Source of the DNA: REEB95 sp050729835
GTDB taxonomy: Bacteria; Pseudomonadota; Alphaproteobacteria; ATCC43930; CGMCC-115725
NCBI GenBank assembly: GCA_050729835.1
Contig: JBOHLS010000011.1
Span: 1 to 64,000 of the forward strand
Length of the DNA stretch: 64,000 nt
Direction: 5' to 3'
In this document: positions 24,798 to 34,770 of the stretch, piece by piece
Layout: each line of letters begins with the position of its first letter
How positions within the stretch are numbered: the first letter of the stretch is position 1
Position numbers and translations under genes: made by a program
Notes under the pieces: model-generated
The model's input: the letters and a program-made list of their open reading frames with translations, nothing else
What the model was told of the DNA's origin: nothing
The model's database searches: none

Positions 24798-25456
24798 AGA
24801 CGGACATCGACCTCTGGCAAACCCCCTCGTCCGCGCCGGAACGGCGCGGCATCTCGCTGCGCCGCTACAGCCGTTTCGTCGGCGTCGCTAAGCGCATCTT
24901 GCCGGCGACCGCCCTGGCGTTGCTCCTGCTGGTCGCGGTCTGGCCGCGGATCCAGGGCGCCATCGATAGCGTGCACTTCGCGCGGATGCCGAAAATCGAC
25001 GTCAGCCAGGCGCGCCAGGTGCGCATGGTCGATCCGCGCTACACCGGCATCGACCGCGACAACCGGCCCTTCGTCGTCACCGCCGACGCCGCCAGCCAGA
25101 TGCCCAAGACCGACGACGCGATCTCGCTCGATTCGCCCAAGGCGGACCTGGCCGCCAACGCCGGCCATTGGGACGAGCTGACCGCCTATGTCGGGCTTTA
25201 TCAGCCGCAGCAGCAGCAGCTCGACCTGTTCGGCAACGTCGAGCTCTATCAGGACAAGGGCAACGCGCTCCACTCCGACAGCGTGACGATCGACATGGCG
25301 CAAGGCACGGCGGTCAGCCACGACCCCGTCGAGGGCGACGGCACTTTCGGCCACGTCACGGCGCAAGGGCTGCGCGTTCTCGACCGCGGCCAGACCATGA
25401 TCTTCACCGGCCACGCGTCGCTCGACCTGAATGTGCGGACGAAGGCGACGCCGTGA
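24794..25456 (+). CDS. lptC: LPS export protein LptC
   Basis: The 220-residue bitopic protein has one membrane anchor (about 33-52, RILPATALALLLLVAVWP). A periplasmic beta-jellyroll follows, with RYTGIDRDNRPFVVTADAA, LYQPQQQQLDLFGNVELYQD and VSHDPVEGDGTFGHV. LptC sits on the LptBFG complex and passes LPS to LptA. The start overlaps the kdsD stop by 4 bases (ATGA), and its stop overlaps the lptA start, so kdsD, lptC and lptA look translationally coupled. It matches family length. Confidence 0.92.
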   Translation: MKTDIDLWQTPSSAPERRGISLRRYSRFVGVAKRILPATALALLLLVAVWPRIQGAIDSVHFARMPKIDVSQARQVRMVDPRYTGIDRDNRPFVVTADAASQMPKTDDAISLDSPKADLAANAGHWDELTAYVGLYQPQQQQLDLFGNVELYQDKGNALHSDSVTIDMAQGTAVSHDPVEGDGTFGHVTAQGLRVLDRGQTMIFTGHASLDLNVRTKATP

Positions 25457-26382
25457 TTTTCCGGCTGGTTGCGGCGTCGGCGTTCGTCGCCTTGGCCCTG
25501 GGCGCGACGTCGCCGCGCGCCATGGCGCAGCTCGCCGGCGCGCAGGTCAGTGGCCGACCGATTCACATCGAAGCCGATCACGGCATCGAATGGCAGCAGG
25601 CCAATCACGTCTACATCGCCCGCGGCAACGCCTCGGCGACGCGCGGCAACGCCACCGTGACCGCCGACGTTCTCTATGCCTATTACCGCCCGGTCGGCCA
25701 AGGCACCGATTATCCGACCGCCGACACCCCGGCCGCTGACAAAGCCGCGCAACGCGCGCAAAACCCGCTCCAGGGCGGATCGTCGACCGAAATCTACCGG
25801 CTCGAAGCCGACGGCCACGTTCATTTCATCAACGGCGACCAGCAGGCTTACGGCGACCACGCGGTTTACGACGTGGACCAGGCGGTAATGGTGCTGACCG
25901 GGAAAAATCTGCGCATTGTGACGCCGAACGAGACCATCACCGCGCGCGATTCGCTCGAATGGTACGACAAGAAACAGGTCGCCGTGGCGCGCGGCGACGC
26001 GCTGCTGATCCGCGGCGACCGCCGGATGCGCGCCGACATCGTCACGGCCGATGTCGAAAAGCAAGGCGATCAGCCGGCACAAATCATCCGCGTCAACGGC
26101 TACGGCAACGTGCTGATCTCGGCGCCGGGCGAGATCGCCCAAGGCGACGAGGGCGTATACAACGTCGGGCCGCAGACGGCGACGCTGATCGGCCATGTCC
26201 GGCTGACCAAGGGCGACAACGAACTCCGCGGCGAGTACGGCGTGGTCGATCTCAAGAGCAACGTCAGTGAAATCCTGGCCGCGCTGCCGAACCAAGTCGC
26301 CAGCGGACCGACGCCGCGCGTCGAAGGCTTGCTGGTGCCGAACCGCAAGCCGGCCACGGACGAAGGACAAAGGGCGCAATGA
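25453..26382 (+). CDS. lptA: LPS transport periplasmic protein LptA
   Basis: The 309-residue protein starts at GTG 25453, overlapping lptC as GTGA. A signal peptide (VIFRLVAASAFVALALGATS) with probable cleavage after SPRAMA precedes the OstA/LptA jellyroll: IHIEADHGIEWQQANHVYIA, AYGDHAVYDVDQAVMVLTGK, VAVARGDALL and GEIAQGDEGVYNVGPQTATL. It forms the periplasmic bridge that carries LPS from LptC to LptD. It is longer than E. coli LptA (about 185 residues), with an insert near 100-120 (TADTPAADKAAQRAQN), as in many alphaproteobacteria. Confidence 0.93.
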   Translation: MIFRLVAASAFVALALGATSPRAMAQLAGAQVSGRPIHIEADHGIEWQQANHVYIARGNASATRGNATVTADVLYAYYRPVGQGTDYPTADTPAADKAAQRAQNPLQGGSSTEIYRLEADGHVHFINGDQQAYGDHAVYDVDQAVMVLTGKNLRIVTPNETITARDSLEWYDKKQVAVARGDALLIRGDRRMRADIVTADVEKQGDQPAQIIRVNGYGNVLISAPGEIAQGDEGVYNVGPQTATLIGHVRLTKGDNELRGEYGVVDLKSNVSEILAALPNQVASGPTPRVEGLLVPNRKPATDEGQRAQ

Positions 26383-27221
26383 CCAGGCCGCCCGATCATC
26401 ATCCGGCCTCGGGCCATTCCGCCCACGGCGCGCACGGCCATCCGCAGCATGCGGCGCCGACCCAGCGCCGCGACGGGGCGCCGCGGCTGGTCGCCTCGAA
26501 CGCGGGCCTGATGGCGACCAATCTCGGCAAGAGCTTCAAGAAACGCCCGGTCCTGCGCGCGGTCAGCGTCGCGGTCCAGCGCGGCGAAGCGGTCGGCTTG
26601 CTCGGGCCCAACGGCGCCGGCAAGACGACGTGCTTCTACATCATCACCGGCCTGGTGCGGCCCGATGTCGGCGCCATCACTCTCGACGGCGAGGACATCA
26701 CCGAGCTGCCGATGTATCGCCGGGCGCGGCTCGGCATCGGCTATCTGCCGCAGGAGGCGTCGATCTTCCGCGGCCTGTCGGTCGAGCAGAACATCCGCGC
26801 GGTGCTCGAAGTGGCCGAGCCGGTGCCCGAGGTGCGCGAGAACATGCTCGACGCGCTGCTCGCCGAGTTCTCGATCACGCATCTGCGCCGGGCGCCGGCG
26901 ATGGCGCTGTCCGGCGGCGAGCGGCGGCGCGTCGAGATCGCGCGGGCGCTGGCGACGCGGCCGAATTTCATCCTGCTCGACGAGCCCCTGGCCGGCATCG
27001 ACCCGATCGCCGTCAACGACATCCGCGATCTCGTCGCTCATCTCAAGGATCGCGGCATCGGCGTTCTGATCACCGATCACAACGTCCGCGAGACGCTCGA
27101 GATCGTCGACCGGGCCTATATCCTGCACCAGGGCCAGGTGCTGATGGAGGGGGTGCCGGACGAGATCGTGCGCGACGCCAATGTGCGGCGCGTTTACCTG
27201 GGCGAAAGGTTCAGCCTGTAG
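26379..27221 (+). CDS. lptB: LPS export ABC transporter ATPase LptB, His-rich N terminus
   Basis: The 280-residue ATPase powers LPS extraction with LptF and LptG. The nucleotide-binding domain shows Walker A GLLGPNGAGKTTCFYIITGL, the Q loop IGYLPQEASIFRGLSV, the signature LSGGERRRVEIARAL, Walker B NFILLDEPLAGIDP and the switch His in ITDHNVRETLE. Before it lies an extension of about 35 residues rich in His, Pro and Gly (HHPASGHSAHGAHGHPQHA), absent from E. coli LptB. An internal ATG at LMATNLGKSF (26511) could initiate a classical-length protein. ATG 26379 overlaps the lptA stop by 4 bases, favouring the long form. Confidence 0.94.
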   Translation: MTRPPDHHPASGHSAHGAHGHPQHAAPTQRRDGAPRLVASNAGLMATNLGKSFKKRPVLRAVSVAVQRGEAVGLLGPNGAGKTTCFYIITGLVRPDVGAITLDGEDITELPMYRRARLGIGYLPQEASIFRGLSVEQNIRAVLEVAEPVPEVRENMLDALLAEFSITHLRRAPAMALSGGERRRVEIARALATRPNFILLDEPLAGIDPIAVNDIRDLVAHLKDRGIGVLITDHNVRETLEIVDRAYILHQGQVLMEGVPDEIVRDANVRRVYLGERFSL

Positions 27222-27230
27222 ATCGTCGCC

Positions 27231-28739
27231 ATGGCCCTCACGCCGCGACTGGATTTGCGCCAAGGTCAGGCGCTCGTCATGACGCCGCAGCTGCAGCAGG
27301 CGATCAAGCTGCTGCAGATGTCGAGCGTCGAGCTTTCGGTCTATGTCGACAGCGAGCTCGAGCAGAACCCGTTGCTCGAGCGCGACGAGACGTCGGATGA
27401 CGACGGCAGCGTCGAGGGCGGTACGGCCGAAGACGCCGCCGCCGAGACGCCGGCCGCCGAGGGCGACACCGCGCCGGACGAGCGCCGCGACGCGGACGCC
27501 GGCGCCGACACCGCGGACGCCGCCGAGACCTGGCACGAGGAAGCCGGGCGCGAGGGCGAGGGCAATCTCGACTACGCCGGCGACCCCGAGGCCTGGCGCA
27601 CGCGGAGCGGTGCCGCGCCCGCCGACGGCCTGCCCGGACTCGACCAGACGCTGACGCGGCCCGTCAGCCTGCGCGAACATTTGCTCGAGCAACTCGCGGT
27701 CGAGATCCTCGATCCGGCTGATCGGGTGATCGGCAGCCATCTCATCGACCTGATCGACGGAGCCGGCTATATCGCCGGCGACTTCACCGCCATCGCCGAG
27801 CTGCTGTCGTGCGACGTCGCGCGCGTCGAAAAGACCCTGGCGCTGGTGCAGCGCTTCGATCCGGCCGGCGTCTTCGCGCGCAATCTCGCCGAGTGCCTGG
27901 CCCTGCAGCTCAAGGAGCGCAATCGATTCGATCCGGCGATGCAGGCGCTGGTCGGCAACCTGCCGCTGCTCGCCAGCCGCGACGCGCAACAGCTGATGCG
28001 CGTCTGTCGGGTCGACGCCGCCGACCTCGCGCAGATGGTGGCCGAGATCAAGGTCCTCAACCCGAAACCCGGCCTCGCCTTCGACAAGGCCACGCCCGAG
28101 ATCGTGGTGCCCGACGTCCTGCTGCGCGCGCTGCCGGACGGCGCCTGGGCGGTCGAGCTCAACAGCGAGAGCCTACCCCGCGTCCTCGTCAACAACCGCT
28201 ATTACGCCGAGATCAGCGGCCCGACCCGGAACAAGAAGGAGAAGGAATACCTCTCCGAACGCTATCAATCGGCGAACTGGCTGGTCAAGGCGCTGCACCA
28301 GCGGGCGACCACGATCCTGAAGGTCGCGCGCGAGATCGTCCGCCAGCAGGATGGATTCCTCCGCCACGGCGTGCAGCACCTGAAGCCCCTGGTGCTGCGC
28401 GACATCGCCACCGCCATCGAGATGCACGAAAGCACCGTCAGCCGCGTCACCACCAACAAATACATCCTGACGCCGCGCGGGATTTACGAGCTCAAATACT
28501 TCTTTACGGCGGCGATCGCGGCGGCCTCGGGCGAGGCGCACTCGGCCGAGGCCGTGCGATTCCGCATCCGCTCGCTGATCGAAGCAGAAAACGGCGAAAT
28601 TTTGTCCGACGACCGGATCGTGGAAATTTTAATGAAAGAAGGTATAGACATCGCCCGCCGGACGGTCGCCAAATATCGTGAGACCATGCGTATCCCCTCC
28701 TCGGTCCGGCGCCGGCGTGAAAGGGCCCTGCAACTTTGA
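27231..28739 (+). CDS. rpoN: RNA polymerase sigma-54 factor
   Basis: The 502-residue sigma-54 has the Gln-rich activator-interaction region I (LRQGQALVMTPQLQQAIKLL, about 6-35). An acidic Ala/Glu/Asp linker follows (about 46-105), then the core-binding domain and the DNA-binding part. The RpoN box region is at the C terminus: GIDIARRTVAKYRETMRIPS (RRTVAKYRE core). It directs transcription from -24/-12 promoters with AAA+ activators. It starts 9 bases after lptB and overlaps ptsN by 4 bases. Confidence 0.97.
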   Translation: MALTPRLDLRQGQALVMTPQLQQAIKLLQMSSVELSVYVDSELEQNPLLERDETSDDDGSVEGGTAEDAAAETPAAEGDTAPDERRDADAGADTADAAETWHEEAGREGEGNLDYAGDPEAWRTRSGAAPADGLPGLDQTLTRPVSLREHLLEQLAVEILDPADRVIGSHLIDLIDGAGYIAGDFTAIAELLSCDVARVEKTLALVQRFDPAGVFARNLAECLALQLKERNRFDPAMQALVGNLPLLASRDAQQLMRVCRVDAADLAQMVAEIKVLNPKPGLAFDKATPEIVVPDVLLRALPDGAWAVELNSESLPRVLVNNRYYAEISGPTRNKKEKEYLSERYQSANWLVKALHQRATTILKVAREIVRQQDGFLRHGVQHLKPLVLRDIATAIEMHESTVSRVTTNKYILTPRGIYELKYFFTAAIAAASGEAHSAEAVRFRIRSLIEAENGEILSDDRIVEILMKEGIDIARRTVAKYRETMRIPSSVRRRRERALQL

Positions 28740-29230
28740 CCGTGCAACAAACGACCAAGTCCGCGACGCAGATTTCAGACTTGCTGACCCCGACATCCGT
28801 GACGACCCGCCTCAAGGCCGCGAACAAAAAGCAGGCCTTGCAGGATCTCGCCAAGCGCGCGGCGCCGTTGATGGGCGTCGGCGAACGCGCCCTGTACGAG
28901 ACGCTCGCCGAGCGCGAGCGCCTGGGCTCGACCGGGATCGGCAACGGCGTCGCCGTGCCGCATGGCCGGCTGGCCGGCCTGTCGGCGCCGCGGGGATTCT
29001 TCGCGCGACTCGAGAAAGCGGTCGATTTCGAGGCGGTCGACAACCGCCCGGTCGATCTGATCTTCCTGCTGGTGACGCCCGAAGGCGCGAGCGGTGACCA
29101 CTTGAAGGCGCTCGCACTGGTCTCGCGCCTGCTGCGCGACCGCAAGACCTGTGAGAAGTTGCGCGGCACCGACCGTACCGACGCACTCTACGCGCTACTC
29201 GTCGACGACGCCGCCAGTGACGCCGCTTGA
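28736..29230 (+). CDS. ptsN: Nitrogen-regulatory PTS EIIA component (EIIA-Ntr)
   Basis: The 164-residue EIIA (mannitol/fructose-type fold) has the phosphorylated His in GIGNGVAVPHGRLAGLSAPR, and VDNRPVDLIFLLVTPEG. It receives phosphate through EI and HPr (encoded at 51413-53474) and is known to regulate potassium transport and stress responses. The start is TTG 28736, overlapping the rpoN stop (TTGA); GTG 28742 is an alternative. In many proteobacteria hpf lies between rpoN and ptsN; here the two genes are directly joined. Confidence 0.94.
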   Translation: MTVQQTTKSATQISDLLTPTSVTTRLKAANKKQALQDLAKRAAPLMGVGERALYETLAERERLGSTGIGNGVAVPHGRLAGLSAPRGFFARLEKAVDFEAVDNRPVDLIFLLVTPEGASGDHLKALALVSRLLRDRKTCEKLRGTDRTDALYALLVDDAASDAA

Positions 29231-29269
29231 CGCAGCGCGGCTGACGCTGGCGCCATCAATGCGGACGGC

Positions 29270-29491
29270 TCAATGGACGCTGAGCGGCTCCAGATCGTTC
29301 TGACGCACGGCCGCCTCGGCGACCGCCAGTGTCTTCATCACCGCAACCGGCGTGCCGTCAGCGGCATGGATTTGGAACGTCGCCTGCCTGTCGACCGTCA
29401 CCGAGCGGATATAGGCGATGTCATGGATGCCCCAGAGCGCGAATTCCTTGGGCGAGACGTTCTTGAGCCGCGTGAGTTCCTGATTAGTCAT
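29270..29491 (-). CDS. DUF1150 family protein
   Basis: The 73-residue protein reads MTNQELTRLKNVSPKEFALW, then GIHDIAYIRSV and FQIHAADGTPVAVM, the pattern of DUF1150 proteins, which sit beside Hsp20 genes in alphaproteobacteria. It starts at ATG 29491 and overlaps the hsp20 3' end by 8 bases, so the pair is probably cotranscribed and coupled. The molecular role is unknown; context suggests heat-shock or protein quality control. The convergent ptsN gene ends 39 bases away. Confidence 0.82.
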   Translation of the reverse strand: MTNQELTRLKNVSPKEFALWGIHDIAYIRSVTVDRQATFQIHAADGTPVAVMKTLAVAEAAVRQNDLEPLSVH

Positions 29492-29930
29492 GACTGCCTG
29501 CCTTTCCGTTGGTCGAACCCCCGGAACGACGGATTTCAACCCGCTTAACCCGTTGCTCGGCCGCGCGCCGCGCGAGATCGACGTTGAGAAGGCCGTTCTC
29601 GAGCCAAGCCCCGACCACCTCGATGCCGTCGGCAAGCACGAAGGAACGCTGAAACTGACGCGCGGCGATGCCGCGATGGAGATAGACCCGCTCCTTGTCG
29701 TCGACCTGCTTGCCGTGGATGACCAGTTGGTTGTCCTCGATCTGCACCGAAAGGTCTTCCGTGGCGAAGCCGGCGATGGCGAGCGTGATGCGCAAGGCGT
29801 TGTCGCCGCGCTGCTCGACGTTGTACGGGGGGTAGCCGTCGGCTGTCGCCTTGGTGACGCGGTCGAGCGCCCGCTCGAACTGGTCGAAACCCAGCAACAA
29901 AGGCGAATTGAAGACCGACAGGCGAGTCAT
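29484..29930 (-). CDS. Small heat-shock protein, Hsp20 family
   Basis: The 148-residue protein begins MTRLSVFNSPLLLGFDQFER and has the alpha-crystallin core with YPPYNVEQRGDNALRITLAI, LSVQIEDNQLVIHGKQ, LHRGIAARQFQRSFVLADGI and LENGLLNVDLAR. This is the IbpA-like class of ATP-independent holdase chaperones that bind unfolding proteins. ATG 29930 follows a strong GAGGAGG. Upstream are a hairpin covering that ribosome-binding site and a sigma-32-like promoter. It overlaps DUF1150 at its 3' end. Confidence 0.94.
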   Translation of the reverse strand: MTRLSVFNSPLLLGFDQFERALDRVTKATADGYPPYNVEQRGDNALRITLAIAGFATEDLSVQIEDNQLVIHGKQVDDKERVYLHRGIAARQFQRSFVLADGIEVVGAWLENGLLNVDLARRAAEQRVKRVEIRRSGGSTNGKAGSHD

Positions 29931-29932
29931 CC

Positions 29933-29957
29933 GGACCTCCTCGATCGAGCTAAGTCC
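29933..29957 (-). promoter_or_regulatory. Candidate RNA thermometer hairpin upstream of hsp20
   Basis: In the minus-strand transcript GGACTT pairs with GAGGTCC (one G-U pair), and CUC pairs with GAG around a 4-base GAUC loop, with an internal A/G-rich loop between the two helices. The Shine-Dalgarno GGAGG lies in the 3' arm and is largely paired. Imperfect helices over the ribosome-binding site are the design of ROSE-type thermometers known from alphaproteobacterial small heat-shock genes. Folding was done by eye and the melting behaviour is not calculated. Confidence 0.45.
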
Positions 29958-30029
29958 CGTTTGCGGAGCCCCATTCCGGGCGCCCCTTGAAGCCAGCCAG
30001 ACGCGCCATCCGGCCGCGTCCACGAGTGG

Positions 30030-30059
30030 CATATGGGCCAGCGCGACCGCCTTATCAAG
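30030..30059 (-). promoter_or_regulatory. Sigma-32-like heat-shock promoter of hsp20
   Basis: On the minus strand CTTGAT (30054-30059) is followed after 16 bases by CCCATATG (30030-30037), close to the heat-shock consensus CTTGAA and CCCCAT-T. Predicted transcription starts near 30022, leaving a leader of about 90 bases before ATG 29930, long enough for the hairpin described there. Confidence 0.55.
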
Positions 30060-30163
30060 ACTGGGCGTAATGCCGTTGGAGGGCGGCTCATGCGGCCGTG
30101 GCAACCGCCGGCGTAACGCCCGAAAAGACGAAGGCCTAGCGCGGGCGGCGCCAGGCCTTCGAT

Positions 30164-30239
<76 letters not shown>

Positions 30240-30262
30240 GAACCGAGCGTGTTCCGCGCCGG

Positions 30263-30291
30263 GAATGCGGGAAATCTAACGCGACGGACAA
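30263..30291 (-). promoter_or_regulatory. Possible promoter of tRNA-Ala
   Basis: TTGTCC (30286-30291) and GCATTC (30263-30268) are separated by 17 bases on the minus strand, ending 23 bases before the tRNA. The -35 is good and the -10 poor. Confidence 0.3.
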
Positions 30292-30310
30292 CGGCGGAAA
30301 AGACCCGCCG
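30292..30310 (-). terminator. Terminator-like hairpin after the TIGR02300 gene
   Basis: CGGCGG and CCGCCG form a 6-bp GC stem with a 7-base loop one base after the stop of the gene at 30312, followed by TTGTCC. There is no long T run, so efficiency is uncertain. Confidence 0.38.
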
Positions 30311-30311
30311 G

Positions 30312-30785
30312 TCAGCGTTCGTCCTCCTCGTCGACGTTCTCGATGACCTCGGCCATGTCGTCCTCGTCCTCGCCGAGCTCGGAGGCGTCTTCGGGGACCT
30401 CTTCGTCCTCCTCCTCGTCGTCTCCCTTCTTTTTTTCCTTGTCGTCGGCGCCCTTGCCCCGACCTTTTCCCTTGCCGGCCTTGGCGGCGGTGGTCTCTTC
30501 TTCGGCTTCCTCTTTTGCTTCTTCGCCGGCCGGGATTTCGGTCACCGCCGCACCTTCCCCGTCGGGTTCGGCGGCCAGATCGGCTTCGAGTTCCTCCTCG
30601 AGCGGCGCCACGTCCTCCGCCACCACGGCCGGCGTGGCCGCGCGGGATTTCCTGGTCTTGACCAGGGATTCGGTATCGAACGGCGCCCCGCATTTCGGAC
30701 ACATGATCGGGTGGCGCCGCATGTCGTAATAGCGCGTGCCGCAATTCGGGCAGATCCGCTTGGTACCCCACTCCGCCTTCGTCAC
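30312..30785 (-). CDS. TIGR02300-type zinc-ribbon protein with acidic tail
   Basis: The 157-residue protein starts at GTG 30785, which has GGAGG four bases upstream. The N-terminal 45 residues read TKAEWGTKRICPNCGTRYYD followed by RHPIMCPKCGAPF, a four-Cys zinc ribbon with the RYYDM stretch typical of TIGR02300 (FYDLN acid domain) proteins. The rest is low-complexity: Glu/Ala/Asp-rich with a Lys/Gly patch (about 104-120), then almost purely acidic. The function is unknown; zinc ribbon plus acidic tail suggests nucleic-acid or protein contact. The gene diverges from aroA, a frequent alphaproteobacterial arrangement. Confidence 0.87.
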   Translation of the reverse strand: MTKAEWGTKRICPNCGTRYYDMRRHPIMCPKCGAPFDTESLVKTRKSRAATPAVVAEDVAPLEEELEADLAAEPDGEGAAVTEIPAGEEAKEEAEEETTAAKAGKGKGRGKGADDKEKKKGDDEEEDEEVPEDASELGEDEDDMAEVIENVDEEDER

Positions 30786-30967
30786 ATTGCCTCCGCCGCG
30801 ATGCGAATGCCAAAGCCGCCGTTCCGGGCCCTTTGCCACGACAGCGGGCCGCTGTCAAAAGTTAATTCGCGGCGATCGCCAAGCCGATGTCGAGCCGGCC
30901 GCCGCAGTCCGGTCGCACCCGCGACAGCGCTGTGCTAAAGACAGCCCACCATCGAGGATCTTCATCC

Positions 30968-32299
30968 GTGACCGCGCTTTCCTCCGGCTCGTCGCGGCCG
31001 CTTCGCGGCCGCTGCCGCGTGCCCGGCGACAAATCGATCTCGCATCGCGCGCTGATCCTCGGCGCGCTCGCCGTCGGCCGCACGCGCATCCGCAATCTGC
31101 TCGAGGGCGACGACGTGCTGCGCACCGCAGCGGCGCTGAAGGCGCTCGGCGCGCGCATCGAACGCGACCGCAACGGCCTGTGGAGCGTGCATGGCGTCGG
31201 CGTCGGCGGACTGGTCGAGCCGGCCGAGATTCTCGATCTCGGCAATTCGGGCACCGGCGCGCGGTTGTTGATGGGCGTCGTGGCGACGCACCCTTTCGCC
31301 GCTTTTTTCACCGGCGACGATTCCTTGCGCCGCCGCCCGATGGCGCGCGTCGTCGAGCCGCTGACGCAGATCGGCGCCCGCATCGTCGCGCGCGACGGCG
31401 GCCGGCTGCCCTTGGCGGTGATCGGAACGTCGTCGCCGATGCCAGTCGCCTACACCCTGCCGGTGCCGTCGGCGCAGGTGAAATCGGCGGTGCTGCTGGC
31501 CGGCCTCAACGCGCCGGGCGAGACCACGGTGATCGAGAAGGCGGCGACGCGTGACCATACCGAGAACATGCTGCGCTATTTCGGTGCCAGCATCACCGTC
31601 ACCGCGACCGAGACCGGCGGCAAGCGGATCACCCTGACCGGCCAGCCGGAGATGAAGCCGGCCGATCTGACCGTGCCGGGCGACCCGTCGTCGGCCGCGT
31701 TCCCGATCGTCGCGGCGCTGATCCGCCCCGGCTCCGACGTCACCGTCGAGGGCGTCGGCATCAATCCGCTGCGCGCCGGGCTTTATCAGACGCTCGCCGA
31801 GATGGGCGCACGCCTGACTTTCGCCAAGGAGCGGATCGCCGCCGGCGAGCGCGTCGCCGACGTCAGGATCAAGGCCGGCGATCTTCGCGGCGTCGAGGTG
31901 CCGTCCGCACGCGCGCCGAGCATGATCGACGAGTATCCGGTGCTTGCGGTCGCCGCCGCCTTCGCCAAAGGCCGCACGGTGATGCGCGGCCTTGGCGAGC
32001 TGCGCGTCAAGGAAAGCGACCGCCTGACGGCGATCGCCGACGGCCTCCAGCGCTGCGGCGTCTCGGCGACGATCGACGGCGACACGCTGACCGTCGAAGG
32101 CCGGGACGCGCCGCCCAAGGGCGGGGCGCGCGTCGCGACGAAACTCGACCACCGCATCGCCATGGCGTTCCTGGTGCTCGGTGGCGCGGCGCGCAAGCCG
32201 GTAGGCATCGACGACGGCGAGACCATCGCCACCAGCTTCCCCGGCTTCGTCAAGCTGATGAACCGGCTCGGTGCGCGCATCGTCGAGGCCAAGCGGTGA
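30968..32299 (+). CDS. aroA: 5-enolpyruvylshikimate-3-phosphate synthase
   Basis: The 443-residue enzyme makes EPSP from shikimate 3-phosphate and PEP in aromatic amino-acid synthesis. It shows RVPGDKSISHRALILGALA, LDLGNSGTGARLLMGVVAT, PVPSAQVKSAVLLAGLNAPG and GELRVKESDRLTAIA. The alanine-type GNSGTGARLL motif resembles class II (glyphosate-tolerant) enzymes, as in Agrobacterium CP4. The start is GTG 30968, with GAGGA 9 bases upstream; an earlier frame extension is basic and non-homologous. The stop overlaps cmk as GTGA. Resistance is not tested. Confidence 0.96.
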   Translation: MTALSSGSSRPLRGRCRVPGDKSISHRALILGALAVGRTRIRNLLEGDDVLRTAAALKALGARIERDRNGLWSVHGVGVGGLVEPAEILDLGNSGTGARLLMGVVATHPFAAFFTGDDSLRRRPMARVVEPLTQIGARIVARDGGRLPLAVIGTSSPMPVAYTLPVPSAQVKSAVLLAGLNAPGETTVIEKAATRDHTENMLRYFGASITVTATETGGKRITLTGQPEMKPADLTVPGDPSSAAFPIVAALIRPGSDVTVEGVGINPLRAGLYQTLAEMGARLTFAKERIAAGERVADVRIKAGDLRGVEVPSARAPSMIDEYPVLAVAAAFAKGRTVMRGLGELRVKESDRLTAIADGLQRCGVSATIDGDTLTVEGRDAPPKGGARVATKLDHRIAMAFLVLGGAARKPVGIDDGETIATSFPGFVKLMNRLGARIVEAKR

Positions 32300-32925
32300 T
32301 CATCGCCGTCGACGGGCCGGCGGCTTCGGGCAAAGGCACGCTGGCGCGCCGGCTCGCCCGACATTTCGGCCTGGCTTATCTCGATACCGGCTCGCTCTAC
32401 CGCGCCGTCGCCTGGCGCGCATTGGCCGCCGGCACCGACCCGGCCGACCCGGCCACCGCCACCGCGGCGGCCCGGCAGATCGCGCCGCGCGACCTCAACG
32501 ATCCGCGGCTGCGCGACGACAAAGTGGCCCAGGCCGCCTCCGTCGTTGCCGCCATCCCGGGCGTCCGGGCGGCGCTGCTCGCGTTTCAGCGCGATTTCGC
32601 CCGCCAGGGGCTGGGGGCCGTGCTGGACGGCCGCGATATCGGCACCGTGGTCTGCCCCGAGGCCGACGCCAAGCTCTTCCTCGCGGCCTCGGTCGAGGCC
32701 AGAGCCATGAGGCGATTCAAAGAGTTGCAGGCCGGGGGCGGCCCCGCTATATACGAGCGCGTCCTGCAGGACATGATGCTTCGTGACGCGCGCGATCGGG
32801 AGCGCCGAACGGCCCCGTTGCGGCGTGCGTCCGACGCGTTCGAGCTCGATACCACCGCGCTCGATGCCGATGCCGCCTTCGCGGCCGCTCTCCGTTACAT
32901 CGGGGAGCTCACGCCGCGCCGCTAG
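32296..32925 (+). CDS. cmk: Cytidylate kinase
   Basis: The 209-residue kinase phosphorylates CMP and dCMP. It has the P loop IAVDGPAASGKGTLARRLAR, then YLDTGSLYRAVAWRAL, VLDGRDIGTVVCPEADAKLF and RDARDRERRTAPLRRASDAF (lid). The start is GTG 32296, overlapping the aroA stop. The aroA-cmk-rpsA-ihfB order is common in proteobacteria. Length is normal. Confidence 0.97.
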   Translation: MIIAVDGPAASGKGTLARRLARHFGLAYLDTGSLYRAVAWRALAAGTDPADPATATAAARQIAPRDLNDPRLRDDKVAQAASVVAAIPGVRAALLAFQRDFARQGLGAVLDGRDIGTVVCPEADAKLFLAASVEARAMRRFKELQAGGGPAIYERVLQDMMLRDARDRERRTAPLRRASDAFELDTTALDADAAFAAALRYIGELTPRR

Positions 32926-33039
32926 GCTTGTTCTGCCTGGACGACGGGTTCATGCCGCCGCACCCGATCCTGCGGCAGCCGGCCACGTTCCTCCCCCGTG
33001 AGGCCGCGGCCTTGGTTACAGGGAAGTTCCGGAGTTCGC

Positions 33040-34770
<1,731 letters not shown>

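Noticed and set aside
26100..27989. 629-codon open frame antisense to lptA, lptB and rpoN
   Set aside because: Same reason: a mirror of high-GC codon bias opposite clear genes, with no recognisable domain.
30850..30967. Longer aroA start inside the divergent gap
   Set aside because: Basic, non-homologous residues; GTG 30968 has a well-placed GAGGA.
32926..33039. Leader hairpin before rpsA as a riboswitch or S1 autoregulatory element
   Set aside because: Only a 6-bp GCCGCA/TGCGGC stem was seen; not enough to call.
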